Shown: one piece after another, positions 8,924 through 18,150 of the stretch
Layout: every line of letters begins with the position of its first letter
Numbering within the stretch: position 1 is the first letter of the stretch
Assembly (NCBI RefSeq): GCF_011762045.1
Contig: NZ_JAASQS010000009.1
Location: 248,001-312,000 of the forward strand
DNA length: 64,000 bases
Source of the DNA: Rhizomicrobium electricum
Lineage (GTDB): Bacteria > Pseudomonadota > Alphaproteobacteria > Micropepsales > Micropepsaceae
Direction of reading: 5' to 3'
The notes under the pieces: model-generated
Told to the model about the DNA's origin: nothing
Database searches by the model: none
Seen by the model: the letters and a program-made list of their open reading frames with translations, nothing else
Program-made: the position numbers and the translations under genes

Positions 8924-8955
8924 AAAAAAGAGCACGGATGCCGAAACATCCGTGC
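8924..8955 (-). terminator. Intrinsic terminator of O-acetylhomoserine sulfhydrylase
   Basis: Read on the minus strand, GCACGGATG - TTTCGG - CATCCGTGC is a 9-bp perfect stem followed by CTCTTTTTTG. It lies 22 bp beyond the gene's stop. Confidence 0.9.
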
Positions 8956-8977
8956 CCTTCCCCAGAGGACTTGTCTG

Positions 8978-10246
8978 TTACGCCAGGCCTTGTTCCAGAT
9001 CCGCAATGATATCGGCGACATCTTCGAGGCCGATCGACACGCGTACCGTATCGTCGGAGGCGCCCGCCTGTTCCAGTTCGACTTTCGAAAGCTGGCTGTG
9101 GGTGGTCGACGCCGGATGAATGATGAGGCTGCGCGTATCGCCGATGTTGGCGAGATGGCTGAACAGCTTGACCGAGTTCACCAGTTTCTTGCCCGCCTCG
9201 AAGCCGCCCTTGACGCCGAACGTGAAAACGCTGCCGGCGCCTTTCGGGCTGTACTTCTTCGCCAGCGCATAGCCGAGATCGCCTTCGAGGCCGGCATAGT
9301 TCACCCAAGCCACCTGCGGATGAGTCTGCAGCCACTTGGCAACGGCGAGCGCATTCTCGTTGTGCTTCTGGATACGCAACGGCAGGGTTTCGATGCCGGT
9401 CAACACCAGGAACGCATTGAACGGCGACAGCGCCGGTCCGAGATCGCGCAAGCCCAGCACGCGCGTCGCCAGAATGAACGAGATGGCGCCGAACGTGTCC
9501 CAGATCTTGAGGCCGTGATAGGAGCCGTTCGGCTCCGTCAGCGTCGGGAACTTGCCGTTGTTCCACGGGAACTTGCCGCTGTCGACGATCACGCCGGCAA
9601 TCGAGTTGCCATGGCCGCCGAGGAACTTGGTGGCCGAATGCAGCACGATGTCGGCGCCCCACTCGATCGGACGGATCAGATACGGCGTCGCCAGGGTGTT
9701 GTCGACGATCAGCGGCACGCCGGCATCGTGCGCGATCTTGGCGATCGGCTCGAGATCGGTGATGACGCCGCCGGGATTGGCAATGCTCTCGACATAGATG
9801 GCGCGCGTCTTGTCCGTGATATGCGGCTTGAAGGTGTCGGGCTTGGTGCCGTCGGCCCACTTCACGCCCCAGCCGTATTTCTTGAAGGCGTGATTGAACT
9901 GATTGACCGTGCCGCCATAGAGCTGGCGCGCGGCGACGACCTCGTCGCCCGGATTGAGCAGCGTGTAGAGCGCCAGATGCTGCGCCGCATGCCCCGATCC
10001 GACCGCCAGCGCCGCCGCACCGCCTTCGAGCGCCGCCACGCGCTGTTCCAAGACGTCGTTGGTCGGATTCATGATGCGCGAATAGATGTTGCCGAACTCC
10101 TTGAGCCCGAACAGGTTGGCGGCGTGATCGGTGTTGTCGAACACATACGACGTCGTCTGATAGATCGGCGTCACGCGCGCGTGGGTGGTAGGATCGGGCT
10201 TGGCGCCCGCGTGAATGCTGCGTGTTGCAAATCCAGGTTCGGCCAC
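8978..10246 (-). CDS. metY: O-acetylhomoserine aminocarboxypropyltransferase (sulfhydrylase)
   Basis: A PLP enzyme of the Cys/Met metabolism family that converts O-acetylhomoserine and sulfide to homocysteine for methionine synthesis. Diagnostic segments are [18 protein letters not shown], the [18 protein letters not shown] substrate region, [11 protein letters not shown], the phosphate-binding [10 protein letters not shown], and the PLP lysine in [11 protein letters not shown]. Family members start near PGFATR. I therefore use GTG 10246, which has AAAGGAG 8 bases upstream (422 aa). An in-frame ATG at 10348 would add 34 basic, unrelated residues. No SAM-II-type riboswitch could be recognised in the 126-bp leader. 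A strong terminator follows. Confidence 0.88.
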   Translation of the reverse strand: MAEPGFATRSIHAGAKPDPTTHARVTPIYQTTSYVFDNTDHAANLFGLKEFGNIYSRIMNPTNDVLEQRVAALEGGAAALAVGSGHAAQHLALYTLLNPGDEVVAARQLYGGTVNQFNHAFKKYGWGVKWADGTKPDTFKPHITDKTRAIYVESIANPGGVITDLEPIAKIAHDAGVPLIVDNTLATPYLIRPIEWGADIVLHSATKFLGGHGNSIAGVIVDSGKFPWNNGKFPTLTEPNGSYHGLKIWDTFGAISFILATRVLGLRDLGPALSPFNAFLVLTGIETLPLRIQKHNENALAVAKWLQTHPQVAWVNYAGLEGDLGYALAKKYSPKGAGSVFTFGVKGGFEAGKKLVNSVKLFSHLANIGDTRSLIIHPASTTHSQLSKVELEQAGASDDTVRVSIGLEDVADIIADLEQGLA

Positions 10247-10372
10247 TTTCAAGGCTCCTTTTTCCGTTGATGCCACTGCTTCGGAGGCCGGGGCGGAACC
10301 ATGTCTCAGGTCCGTTCCCCTTTTCCGTTTGTTGAAGAACCATACCATTGTCGTCGCCCCCGCGCCCGATCC

Positions 10373-10990
10373 TTAGAGTCGAATACCGACGCCCGAGCCG
10401 ATCAGCCAGGGGTTGATGTTCACCTTGGCGGTCACCGGCGACGCGCTGAACGAAGCGCTGGTCGACAGCCACAGCCGCTTGACGTCGAAGTTGAAGAAGA
10501 AGCGGCCGTCTTCGGTGAGCGGAACGTCGACACCCGCCTGCAGCGCAAAACCCCAATTGTCGGTGGTGCGCAGCTTGCCGAGCGGACCGGTCGAGCGGTC
10601 GTAGAAAACGGTGTAGTTGGGACCGGCACCGACGTAAGGCTGGAGCGGTCCGATCTGGTCGAAGTGATACTGCACCGTCAGCGTCGGCGGCAGCAGCCAG
10701 ACGTTCGCGAGCTTGGTGTTGCCGTAATAGATCGCGTGCTTGTCGGAACCGGCGATCAGTTCGAGCGACCAATGCGGGGTGAGAAAATAGGTGATGTCGG
10801 CTTCGGGGATGGTGGTGTCGGTGATCGACACCTTGCCGCCGATGCTGACCGTGGACGAGACGTCCGGCACGATCTCGACCGCGCGGGCGCGCAGAAGAAC
10901 CGTGCCCGCCTCATAAGGAGCGGCACCAGCCGAAACAGCGGCGGTAGCCAGGAACGCGGCGGCGGCAACAGCACGATAATACATTTGCAT
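10373..10990 (-). CDS. ompW: OmpW family outer-membrane protein
   Basis: A 205-aa beta-barrel protein with a signal peptide (MQMYYRAVAAAAFLATAAVSAGA). OmpW landmarks follow: GTVLLRARAVEIVPD, DTTIPEADITYFLTPHWSLELIAG, LPPTLTVQYHF, LQPYVGAGPNYTVFYD, TDNWGFALQAGVDVPL and a C-terminus VNINPWLIGSGVGIRL. OmpW forms a narrow eight-stranded channel for small hydrophobic molecules. The start is the first ATG with AGAGGGGA about 11 bases upstream. It sits upstream of metY on the same strand but is separated by 126 bp and probably independent. Confidence 0.88.
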   Translation of the reverse strand: MQMYYRAVAAAAFLATAAVSAGAAPYEAGTVLLRARAVEIVPDVSSTVSIGGKVSITDTTIPEADITYFLTPHWSLELIAGSDKHAIYYGNTKLANVWLLPPTLTVQYHFDQIGPLQPYVGAGPNYTVFYDRSTGPLGKLRTTDNWGFALQAGVDVPLTEDGRFFFNFDVKRLWLSTSASFSASPVTAKVNINPWLIGSGVGIRL

Positions 10991-11333
10991 CTGTGTATAT
11001 CCCCTCTAACAACATCGATTGAGGTAGTTTACGCAGATAATCTCTATAAGAACAGTAGATATTAGAGAACAACAGCCAGAGTTGCAGAAATAGCGCATGA
11101 GCGCGCATCGGGGCTCGCGTAAATTTGCGATGAGAAGCAATGCGTTAAGCGGTAGAAGCGAGACGCTCACTGCGCCGGTCTGCCGCGGGAAGGCGGCTGA
11201 GACGGCTTTCGGTCCCCCTCCGCGTCTCACGCTAGCGCGCGATCCGCACCTTCCCCGCTATTCGGATGACCGAGCGGCTCGAGAGATGGTTGCTCCGCGG
11301 GGGAGGAAAGATGGAGGCTAAACGCGTCCCGCC
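10991..11333. other. Intergenic region upstream of ompW
   Basis: About 340 bp. The part next to ompW (10991-11095) is AT-rich and should carry its promoter. I looked for an FNR-type TTGAT-N4-ATCAA box, since ompW is often oxygen-regulated elsewhere, and found none. The GC-rich half (11096-11333) shows only chance open frames. Confidence 0.4.
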
Positions 11334-12650
11334 CTACAGCCGCTCGAACATGCGGACCAGGGTCGCGATCAGGGCGTCGATGTCGGCATCGGTCACGTCC
11401 AGCGGCGGGCGCAAGCGGACGCTGTAGGTGCCGGCGCCGAGCAGGAGATAGTTCTCCTCCTCGAGAGCCATCTCGATCAGACGGCCCTTGTTGCCCTGCC
11501 CCAGCACGTTGAAGCCCTGGTACAGCCCGAGGCCGCGCACGTTGCACATCTTGGTCGGGAAGCGCTCTTCCAGCATATGCAGCCCGGCGAGGAGCCGTTC
11601 GGTTTTCGCAGGCACCTGCTCGATCAGCTTTTCGTCGACGACGATCTGCCATTCGTGGATGAAGCGCACCATGTCGGTGAGCGAGCCGCCCCAGGTGGAA
11701 TCGAGTACGCCGACGTCTTCCATCGACTGGCGCATATAGACGACGCCGTTGCCGAACTTCTTCGCGCTGGCGACGGCTTGCGGCGGATAGGCGATATCGA
11801 AATTGTCGATGCAGAAAATCTCGCCGGTCTGGCCGCCCGCGGTCTGCACTTCATCGAGGCCCCACGGCACATCGTATTTGTGGCACAGCTCGGAAAGGCC
11901 GGTATAGAAACGCGCCGGCGCCAGGCGATGACCGCCCGCCCCTTGCAGCGGCTCGAGGATCACGCCCGCGATCTCGTCGCGATAGGTCGACAACAGCGCT
12001 TCCAGCGTTTCCAGCGAAGAAGTGACTTTCTCGTCGTTCTCTTCCGGCGTCAGGCGGGTGTGCAGCGCCGGGAACTGGACCTGCAGGTTGCCCGCGATGA
12101 TGCCCTGAAAATCGCGCGTGGCGATGGGATCGTTCTTCAGCGTGGTGACGTTGAGCGCATAGACCGTCCGGCCGTGGAACGCCTGATCGAAATAGATGAA
12201 GCGCGGCGTCCCCGGCTGGCGGCCGGCGGCCTTCTGGCGGTGGTGGAACAGGTTGATGAAGTACTTCATCATGTTCTCGACCGCTTCGGCGCCCGAGTTC
12301 ACGGCGTAGACCTCGACCTTGTCCCGCCGCATGCATTTCGGCCGGAGCTGATGCAGCAGCCGGTAATAATCGAGGCACTGGCGCGTCAGGATATCGGGAT
12401 TGGCGATCTTGGTGTTGGCCGCGATCAGTACTTCGCGTGCGTAGGCATCGGTCATCATCCGCGGATGATTGTAGCCGATCAGCTTGGAGCCGTAGATGCC
12501 GCCCCAATCGGTGATTTCGTCGCCGTCGACCGTAACGAGCTTGATGCCGCGGCATTTCTCGAGATCGGCCGCAAACGGGAACGGCTCGGCGATCACGTAC
12601 TCCGCCAGTTCGGCGAGCATCTGGGCGCTTTGCGGCTTAGGATAGGTCAT
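11334..12650 (-). CDS. Class-III PLP aminotransferase, lysine 6-aminotransferase-like
   Basis: A 438-aa fold-type I aminotransferase. It carries the class-III features: NSGAEAVENMMKYF (cofactor phosphate site), FHGRTVYALNVT, ILEPLQGAGG, LDEVQTAGGQTGE with the PLP-ring Asp, and the Schiff-base lysine in ASAKKFGNG. DEVQTxxGxTGE and an N-terminal YVIAEPFPFAADLEKCRG are closest, from memory, to L-lysine 6-aminotransferases; ornithine or 4-aminobutyrate activity is possible. ATG 12650 is preferred over ATG 12704, which would overlap the upstream hydrolase gene and lacks a ribosome site. It is the last gene of a LOG - hydrolase - aminotransferase run. Confidence 0.75.
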   Translation of the reverse strand: MTYPKPQSAQMLAELAEYVIAEPFPFAADLEKCRGIKLVTVDGDEITDWGGIYGSKLIGYNHPRMMTDAYAREVLIAANTKIANPDILTRQCLDYYRLLHQLRPKCMRRDKVEVYAVNSGAEAVENMMKYFINLFHHRQKAAGRQPGTPRFIYFDQAFHGRTVYALNVTTLKNDPIATRDFQGIIAGNLQVQFPALHTRLTPEENDEKVTSSLETLEALLSTYRDEIAGVILEPLQGAGGHRLAPARFYTGLSELCHKYDVPWGLDEVQTAGGQTGEIFCIDNFDIAYPPQAVASAKKFGNGVVYMRQSMEDVGVLDSTWGGSLTDMVRFIHEWQIVVDEKLIEQVPAKTERLLAGLHMLEERFPTKMCNVRGLGLYQGFNVLGQGNKGRLIEMALEEENYLLLGAGTYSVRLRPPLDVTDADIDALIATLVRMFERL

Positions 12651-12684
12651 CGAAATTCTCGTCAGGTCGGACGGCGGCGGGTTA

Positions 12685-14070
12685 TTACAACTCGATTGTG
12701 TCATGCAAACGCGGCATGTCCACGCTGGTGCCTTTCAGCGCATCGCCGAAGCTCGCCATCGAAGATTCTTCGCCGTGCACCAGGATGGTACGGGCGGCCT
12801 TGGTGGCGGCGTGCCACTCCAACAGCTGATCGCGCCCGGCGTGCGCCGAGAAACCGTTGATGGTGTGGACCTTCGCCTTCACCGGCACGCGTTCGCCGAA
12901 AATCGTGACGACATCGGCGCCATCGATGATGCGGCGGGCCAGCGTGCCGCCGGCGGCGAAGCCGACGAACACGACGCTCGATTCCTCGCGCGGCAGGTTC
13001 TGCAACAGGTGATGGCGGATGCGTCCGCCGGTGCACATGCCCGAACCCGCCATGATGATGGCGCCGCGCTTGATCTCGTTGACGAGCTGCGACTGCTTGT
13101 GCTCGCGCACCATGTTCACGCCCTGGAAATCGAAGGGATCGTAACCGCGACGGATGGCGTCGGCGATTTCCGGCTTCAGCGCATCGAGATTGCGCGCCAT
13201 GATTTCGGTGACCGAAATGGCCATCGGCGAATCCAGGAATACCTGCGTCTGCGGCGGCAGATGGTTTTCGACCATGCCCTTGCAGATGACGAACAGCAGT
13301 TCCTGCGCACGCTCGATGGCGAAGGTCGGGATCACCACGTTGCCGCCGCGCTGGAACGCTTCGGTTACCGCCGTGTAGAATTCTCCGACCGACGGATCGA
13401 CGTCCTTGTGATTGCGGTCGCCGTAGGTGGTTTCCATCACCACATTGTCGACCTCCGGCGGCGGCGGCGGCTCGGCCAGCAGGATGCCGTGCGGATTGCC
13501 GAGGTCGCCCGAGAACAGAATGCGCTTGGTGGCGCCGTTCTTCTCTTCCAGCAGCACGCTGGCGGAGCCGAGAATATGGCCCGCATCGACGAAGGTCGCC
13601 GTCAAGGTGTCGGAAAGTTCGATGCGCCTGCCGTAATGGGCGACACGGCCGAAATGCGACGCCGCATTCAGGGCATCGATCAGCGAATAGAGCGGCGGCT
13701 TGACGTCGGCACGGCGGAAATGATTGCGCATCTTCTTGGCGTGGAAGCGCGCGTCTTCGGCCTGGAGGTTGGCGGCGTCGACCATGACGAGGCGCGCCAG
13801 TTCGGCGGACGCCGAGGTCGAAATGATCTCGCCCTTAAAGCCGCGCTTGGCCAGAAGCGGCAGCCGTCCGCAGTGATCGAGATGGGCGTGGGTGAGCAAA
13901 ACCACATCGATGTCGCGCGGATCGAAACCGAACGGCTCCTCGTTTTCCTCGTCGAGTTCCCGGCCGCCCTGATAGAGCCCGCAATCGATGAGAATGCGCA
14001 AGCCCCCCGCCTCGACCATATGGCAGGAACCGGTGACGCCGCGATCGGCGCCGTTGAACGAGAGTTTCAT
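12685..14070 (-). CDS. MBL-fold beta-CASP RNA-metabolising hydrolase
   Basis: A 461-aa metallo-beta-lactamase plus beta-CASP protein related to CPSF-73/Ysh1-type nucleases. Seen are THAHLDHCG (motif 2, Zn ligands), VDAGHILGSASV (motif 3), LFSGDLGNP (motif 4), the beta-CASP region with PTFAIERAQELL and FLDSPMA, SGMCTGGRIRHHL, and the C-terminal Zn histidine in INGFSAHAGRDQLLEW. These match the universal minimal member of the family, presumed to cleave or trim RNA in the cytoplasm. It lies 20 bp after the LOG-family gene and 34 bp before the aminotransferase on the same strand. The substrate is unknown. Confidence 0.85.
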   Translation of the reverse strand: MKLSFNGADRGVTGSCHMVEAGGLRILIDCGLYQGGRELDEENEEPFGFDPRDIDVVLLTHAHLDHCGRLPLLAKRGFKGEIISTSASAELARLVMVDAANLQAEDARFHAKKMRNHFRRADVKPPLYSLIDALNAASHFGRVAHYGRRIELSDTLTATFVDAGHILGSASVLLEEKNGATKRILFSGDLGNPHGILLAEPPPPPEVDNVVMETTYGDRNHKDVDPSVGEFYTAVTEAFQRGGNVVIPTFAIERAQELLFVICKGMVENHLPPQTQVFLDSPMAISVTEIMARNLDALKPEIADAIRRGYDPFDFQGVNMVREHKQSQLVNEIKRGAIIMAGSGMCTGGRIRHHLLQNLPREESSVVFVGFAAGGTLARRIIDGADVVTIFGERVPVKAKVHTINGFSAHAGRDQLLEWHAATKAARTILVHGEESSMASFGDALKGTSVDMPRLHDTIEL

Positions 14071-14090
14071 GGTTTCCTCATTATGCGAGT

Positions 14091-15116
14091 TCAGACCAGC
14101 GGCGTGCCGCTCTTGTCATACCAGTGCAGGATGCCGTCCCAGATTTCGCGCGCGGTTTCGGCGTACCAGAAGAGTTCGAGGTCTTCCGGCGCGATCACGC
14201 CTTCCTTGACCAGAAAGTCCATGTCGACGGCGTTCTTCCAGTAGGACTCGCCGACCAGCACCACCGGAATGGGTTTCACCTTGCGCGTCTGCACCAGGGT
14301 CAGCGCCTCGAACAGCTCGTCGAAGGTGCCGAAGCCGCCGGGGAACGCCACCAGCGCCTTGGCCCGCTGCAAGAAGTGCATCTTGCGCATCGCGAAGTAA
14401 TGGAAATTGAAGCACAGGCCCGGCGTGATGTACGGGTTCGGAAACTGCTCGTGCGGCAGCGAAATATTGAGGCCGACAGTTTTGGCCCCGACATCGTAGG
14501 CGCCGCGATTGGCCGCCTCCATGATACCCGGTCCGCCGCCGGTGATGACGGTGCATTTCGGTTTGCCGGGCTTCTTCGCTTCCTCGCTGACCAGACGGCC
14601 GAAGGCGCGCGCCACGTCGTAATAGCGGCTCTTGTCGAGGATGCGCTGGGCCACCGCGAGGCGCCGGGCCAGATCCTTGTCGCCGGGATCGTCGGCCAGC
14701 GCCGCCTTCAGCGTGGTCATGGTGCGCCGGGCGGCCGCCGGCTCGCAAATGCGCGTCGAGCCGAACACCACGATGGTCGAGGTGATGGCGTTGTTCTGCA
14801 GATAAAGTTCGGGCTTCAGATAATCGAGCCCGATGCGCAGATTGCGGACGGGGCGCGATGCCAGGAAGTCGATATCCGAGTCGGATCGCCGGGACGACGG
14901 ATTGTCGAGGATCGCCTTGATCCGGGCCGGGGCCTCGGGGTCCTCCTCCGGGTGCTTCGGAATTTCCTCGGGCAACGGCTCGCGCCGCTTCACCTGTGCG
15001 ACCGGCGGAATGCCCTTCTTGTCGGCGCGCACGCCCGGCTGGGGCTTGCCGGCTTTCTTGATGGATTTCTTGGAAGACTTCTTGGGAGCGGCTTTGCCGC
15101 GAAGCGGTTTGATCAT
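14091..15116 (-). CDS. LOG family Rossmann-fold nucleotide hydrolase
   Basis: A 341-aa protein of the LOG/TIGR00730 family (cytokinin riboside 5'-monophosphate phosphoribohydrolases and relatives). The signature PGGFGTFDELFE and the GGGPGIMEAANRGAYD nucleotide-binding loop are intact. A Lys/Pro-rich, probably disordered N-terminus of ~60 residues precedes the core. Length is well above the ~190-residue plant-type LOGs and fits the long bacterial subgroup. In bacteria these cleave nucleoside monophosphates to base and ribose 5-phosphate, or act as (p)ppGpp-binding PpnN-like enzymes; which applies here cannot be told. First gene of a three-gene minus-strand run. Confidence 0.8.
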   Translation of the reverse strand: MIKPLRGKAAPKKSSKKSIKKAGKPQPGVRADKKGIPPVAQVKRREPLPEEIPKHPEEDPEAPARIKAILDNPSSRRSDSDIDFLASRPVRNLRIGLDYLKPELYLQNNAITSTIVVFGSTRICEPAAARRTMTTLKAALADDPGDKDLARRLAVAQRILDKSRYYDVARAFGRLVSEEAKKPGKPKCTVITGGGPGIMEAANRGAYDVGAKTVGLNISLPHEQFPNPYITPGLCFNFHYFAMRKMHFLQRAKALVAFPGGFGTFDELFEALTLVQTRKVKPIPVVLVGESYWKNAVDMDFLVKEGVIAPEDLELFWYAETAREIWDGILHWYDKSGTPLV

Positions 15117-15244
15117 GAGAGCTATTGTATAAAGGTCTACCGGGGATATGGGAACTTATCCCCGCGAAAACAAGCCCGTAAAGCGCATCCGCAAGCACAG
15201 CCGCCGTGCGCCGCAAGCAGGACCGGTCAGTAAGGCAGTAATTC

Positions 15245-17164
15245 CTAAGGCGCGTTCTGGTCCAGGAGGCCTTGATCGACCAACCCTTTGCGAACCGCCT
15301 TGATGAACTTGTTGCAAGCCCAAGATCGAGCCCATGTTCGCCAAGCAACGCCGATCGCAAACCCTATTGCGCCGCCCGGCCACCAACTCTCCTTCGTCAC
15401 TTTGCCGTCTTTGTCCTTCTCCTCTTTCTGACCCTCGCGCTTCAACTGCTGGTACAGGATATCGAGGCGCGACGTCACGGCCGCCTTGAGATCCGGCATC
15501 GCGTTCAGTTTCGGCCACTTCGCCAGTTCGGGCGGCTTATCGCCCAAGGGCGCCATCATCGGGATGATCGGCAGGTAGCGGATGGGCCCATTTGCGGCGG
15601 GGATTGGCGCGTCTTCAGGCGCCGGCGCGAGGTCGGGACATTCGTCGGCATCCTCCGCATCGAGGTCATCGTCGGGTTCGGAGGCCGGAATTTCCGCCAC
15701 TGTCGGCATGTCCTCGACATGGCCGTATTTGGTCTTGTGATCCGGCTCCCAGGTTTTCTCGAAAATCGGATTGGTCTCGGGCAGCACGAATTCGTCCTTC
15801 AAGAAGAAATAGGCGTTGTAGCGGCCGAGACGGAAATCGTGATCGAGAAACGCGCGATTGAAGAAACCGAGGAAACCGCCCATGCCGCCCGTCGCCAGCG
15901 CGGCCTTGCCTTTCGCATCCAGCTTGCCCGGAACAGGACCTTCCGGTGCCACCAGGAAGCGGCTGTAGGAATCGTATTTCTTGGCAAGCGCAATATCCTC
16001 GGGCTTGTAGCGACCCTGATTGATCAATGCCGACAGCATGGGGCCGAACATCTTGAGCAGACCCGGCAACTCGAACAGGCCGCGTGTCTCGAGATCGGTG
16101 AACGGATCGACCAGCACCACACCGCGATCCGCCTGGCCGCCGTTGCGGGCGTTGTGCCACCCCAACCCCGCCAGCGCGATCCGGGCGTGATCGAGCGGCT
16201 CGTTGTTGAACGTGCCGCCGTCGACATTCACCGTGCGATACCCATCGGGAGGCGCACCGGGATCGGCATCCATCAGCTCCCAGCACGGCAAAAGCTGCGC
16301 CCGCTCCGGCGGATCGGTATCATTTCCGGGAATGGCTACGACGCGATAAGCATAGCTATAGAAGGTCTGGTCCACCCGCCGCGGCGGGAACGCAATCGGG
16401 AACGCACTGGTGGCGAGCGCGGCGTCCTTTACATAGCGCCAGCAGTCCTTATCCGAGAACGACAACGCCCGTTCGTCCGGGCGCGCGCGCGGAATATTGG
16501 GAACACCGCCCGGTATGGTGAGCGTGAACCGCACCACATCGGCATGGGCCACCAGTTCGTGACCGAGTTTGGTTTCGCCGCGAAACCGGATCTCATAGGG
16601 AATGCCGGTGACGTTGCCGACCGTCGCGATCAGGCGCAACGGATCGGCGAGATAGGACCGCTGTTTCGGCGAAGTCTTGTCGCTGCCGAGCGGCGCGCCG
16701 GTTCGCTGAATGAGATCGTCCGCCAGGGTATCGAAGGCCTTGGTATAGAAGACCGAACCCAGCCCGGTGTCGCTGCCGTCGGCGATCGACAGCAAGCTCG
16801 AAATGCCGACACCATCGACCCAGAGATCGTAGAACGGATTGCCCTTCACCGGCCCGTGCGGAAACACCCAGCCCGCCGTGCGCAAAGCGATGGCGCCGTT
16901 AATCGCGCCGCCGGAGGCTCCGGCTATGGCCGAAAGAACCGCGTTGTGTCGCGGAGCGGCGGGATTGTTGTCTTCCTTGGCGCGTTGCCACAGATCGAGC
17001 GCCTCGAACAGGAAGTCGAGCACGCCCGCGGTATAAGCGCCGGCCGAAACGGTGCCGCCCAACGTGAGCGCGAACTCGTAGGTGTTTTCCTGCTTCAGCG
17101 CGCGGCGGCGCAGCGGAAACCAGCGGCGCAACTGCTTCACGGTCAGCGGATCGGGCTTCTTCAT
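15245..17164 (-). CDS. Patatin-like phospholipase
   Basis: A 639-aa protein with a patatin domain. A glycine-rich oxyanion segment (TLGGTVSAGAYTAGVLD, residues 34-50) precedes the nucleophile elbow GASGG (Ser84) and the catalytic dyad Asp in NVDGGTFN (Asp315). Inserted loops and a long C-terminal region make it about twice the usual patatin size. A proline/acid-rich linker lies near residue 500, and a C-terminal hydrophobic segment (GGAIGFAIGVAW) could contact membrane. It starts 2 bp after the stop of the membrane-protein gene with AAGGAG upstream, so the two are translationally linked. Expected reaction: acyl-ester hydrolysis of membrane lipid. Its biological role is not known; see the cassette finding. 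Confidence 0.8.
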   Translation of the reverse strand: MKKPDPLTVKQLRRWFPLRRRALKQENTYEFALTLGGTVSAGAYTAGVLDFLFEALDLWQRAKEDNNPAAPRHNAVLSAIAGASGGAINGAIALRTAGWVFPHGPVKGNPFYDLWVDGVGISSLLSIADGSDTGLGSVFYTKAFDTLADDLIQRTGAPLGSDKTSPKQRSYLADPLRLIATVGNVTGIPYEIRFRGETKLGHELVAHADVVRFTLTIPGGVPNIPRARPDERALSFSDKDCWRYVKDAALATSAFPIAFPPRRVDQTFYSYAYRVVAIPGNDTDPPERAQLLPCWELMDADPGAPPDGYRTVNVDGGTFNNEPLDHARIALAGLGWHNARNGGQADRGVVLVDPFTDLETRGLFELPGLLKMFGPMLSALINQGRYKPEDIALAKKYDSYSRFLVAPEGPVPGKLDAKGKAALATGGMGGFLGFFNRAFLDHDFRLGRYNAYFFLKDEFVLPETNPIFEKTWEPDHKTKYGHVEDMPTVAEIPASEPDDDLDAEDADECPDLAPAPEDAPIPAANGPIRYLPIIPMMAPLGDKPPELAKWPKLNAMPDLKAAVTSRLDILYQQLKREGQKEEKDKDGKVTKESWWPGGAIGFAIGVAWRTWARSWACNKFIKAVRKGLVDQGLLDQNAP

Positions 17165-17166
17165 GG

Positions 17167-18129
17167 TCAGTTCGCTCCTTCCTCGGCAGCTTTGACCGGC
17201 TTCTTCCCGGTGCCGCGGAATTGCAGGAAGCGCTGCAGCGTATCGAACCAGAACGGCGCACCGAGCGAGGTCGCCAGCCCGGTAATCAGCCAGCCGACAA
17301 TCGCCAGCAGCACCCCGCCCCAGCCTGCGCCCCTGAAATAGTTGAAGACGCCGGTGGAGGCCTGTTCAACAGCAGTGCTGTCCGGATTCTTCACGGCCGT
17401 ATGCGTTTTCTGGAACGTGTACGGCGTCAGCCAGCCGATCGGCAGGTCGAGCTTGAACAGGTTATCGACATTATCCTTCATCGCCTGTTCGGCCTTGTCG
17501 CCGACCGGCGTGTCCGGCATCTGGAATGCCTCGGCCGCGGTGACGGTTTGCTGGCGCAAGGACTCGCTCCGCCACAACGCATCGGCGATCCGGATGGTGT
17601 CGACATTGAGCGCTACCGCGATCACCAGCCCCGAGACGATGGCGACGACCTGGCTGTAGCGCTTGTACTTGCCGCTCAGCCGGTCCATCGCATCGTCGTA
17701 CCATTGCGCCAGATCGGCCTTGAGCACATCGAGGTCGCCGGCGGCATGCTGCACGAACACCCGCAGCGTCTGCTTGACATAACCGTCGGGAAGACCCGCG
17801 ATCCGGCGCTCGATCTCGCCGAACACCGGCGCATTGCTGCCCTCGGTGATGGTATCGATCAGCGCCAGGGTGAAATTGCGCGACGGCACATACGACGGGA
17901 TATCGTTGGCCGCGGCACCGAGGATCAAGCCGTGGCCGTAGACCCTGCGGAACAGGTCGTCATTGCCGTCATTGCCGGTCAGCATTTCCGCGATCGATTG
18001 GCGCAGCAGCGTGCCGCGCTTCTTCATCCATGTCGCCAGCATTTCCTGGAACGCCGAGACGATCAGTCCCATCAGCAGGAAGACGAGGATCAATCCGATG
18101 GCAACGTCGACAATCGGTCCAAAGCTCAT
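17167..18129 (-). CDS. Membrane protein of patatin cassette
   Basis: A 320-aa protein I cannot assign to a named family. Three hydrophobic segments are visible: residues ~7-27 (VAIGLILVFLLMGLIVSAF), ~159-176 (SQVVAIVSGLVIAVALNV) and ~275-298 (GWGGVLLAIVGWLITGLATS). The latter runs into SLGAPFWFDTLQRFLQFRG. A soluble helical domain lies between the first two. It sits 21 bp downstream of the muralytic-like gene and 2 bp upstream of the patatin gene, so the three are almost certainly one operon. Possible roles are a holin-like pore or an anchor recruiting the phospholipase; both are inference. Confidence 0.7.
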   Translation of the reverse strand: MSFGPIVDVAIGLILVFLLMGLIVSAFQEMLATWMKKRGTLLRQSIAEMLTGNDGNDDLFRRVYGHGLILGAAANDIPSYVPSRNFTLALIDTITEGSNAPVFGEIERRIAGLPDGYVKQTLRVFVQHAAGDLDVLKADLAQWYDDAMDRLSGKYKRYSQVVAIVSGLVIAVALNVDTIRIADALWRSESLRQQTVTAAEAFQMPDTPVGDKAEQAMKDNVDNLFKLDLPIGWLTPYTFQKTHTAVKNPDSTAVEQASTGVFNYFRGAGWGGVLLAIVGWLITGLATSLGAPFWFDTLQRFLQFRGTGKKPVKAAEEGAN

Positions 18130-18150
18130 GATGTCCCCCTCTTCGCCCGG

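Noticed and set aside
10247..10372. SAM-II-type riboswitch upstream of metY
   Set aside because: Common in alphaproteobacterial methionine genes, but the consensus pseudoknot segments could not be found in this leader.
12703..14244. 513-codon plus-strand frame opposite the beta-CASP hydrolase
   Set aside because: Shadow frame in GC-rich DNA; the minus-strand product has every catalytic motif of its family.
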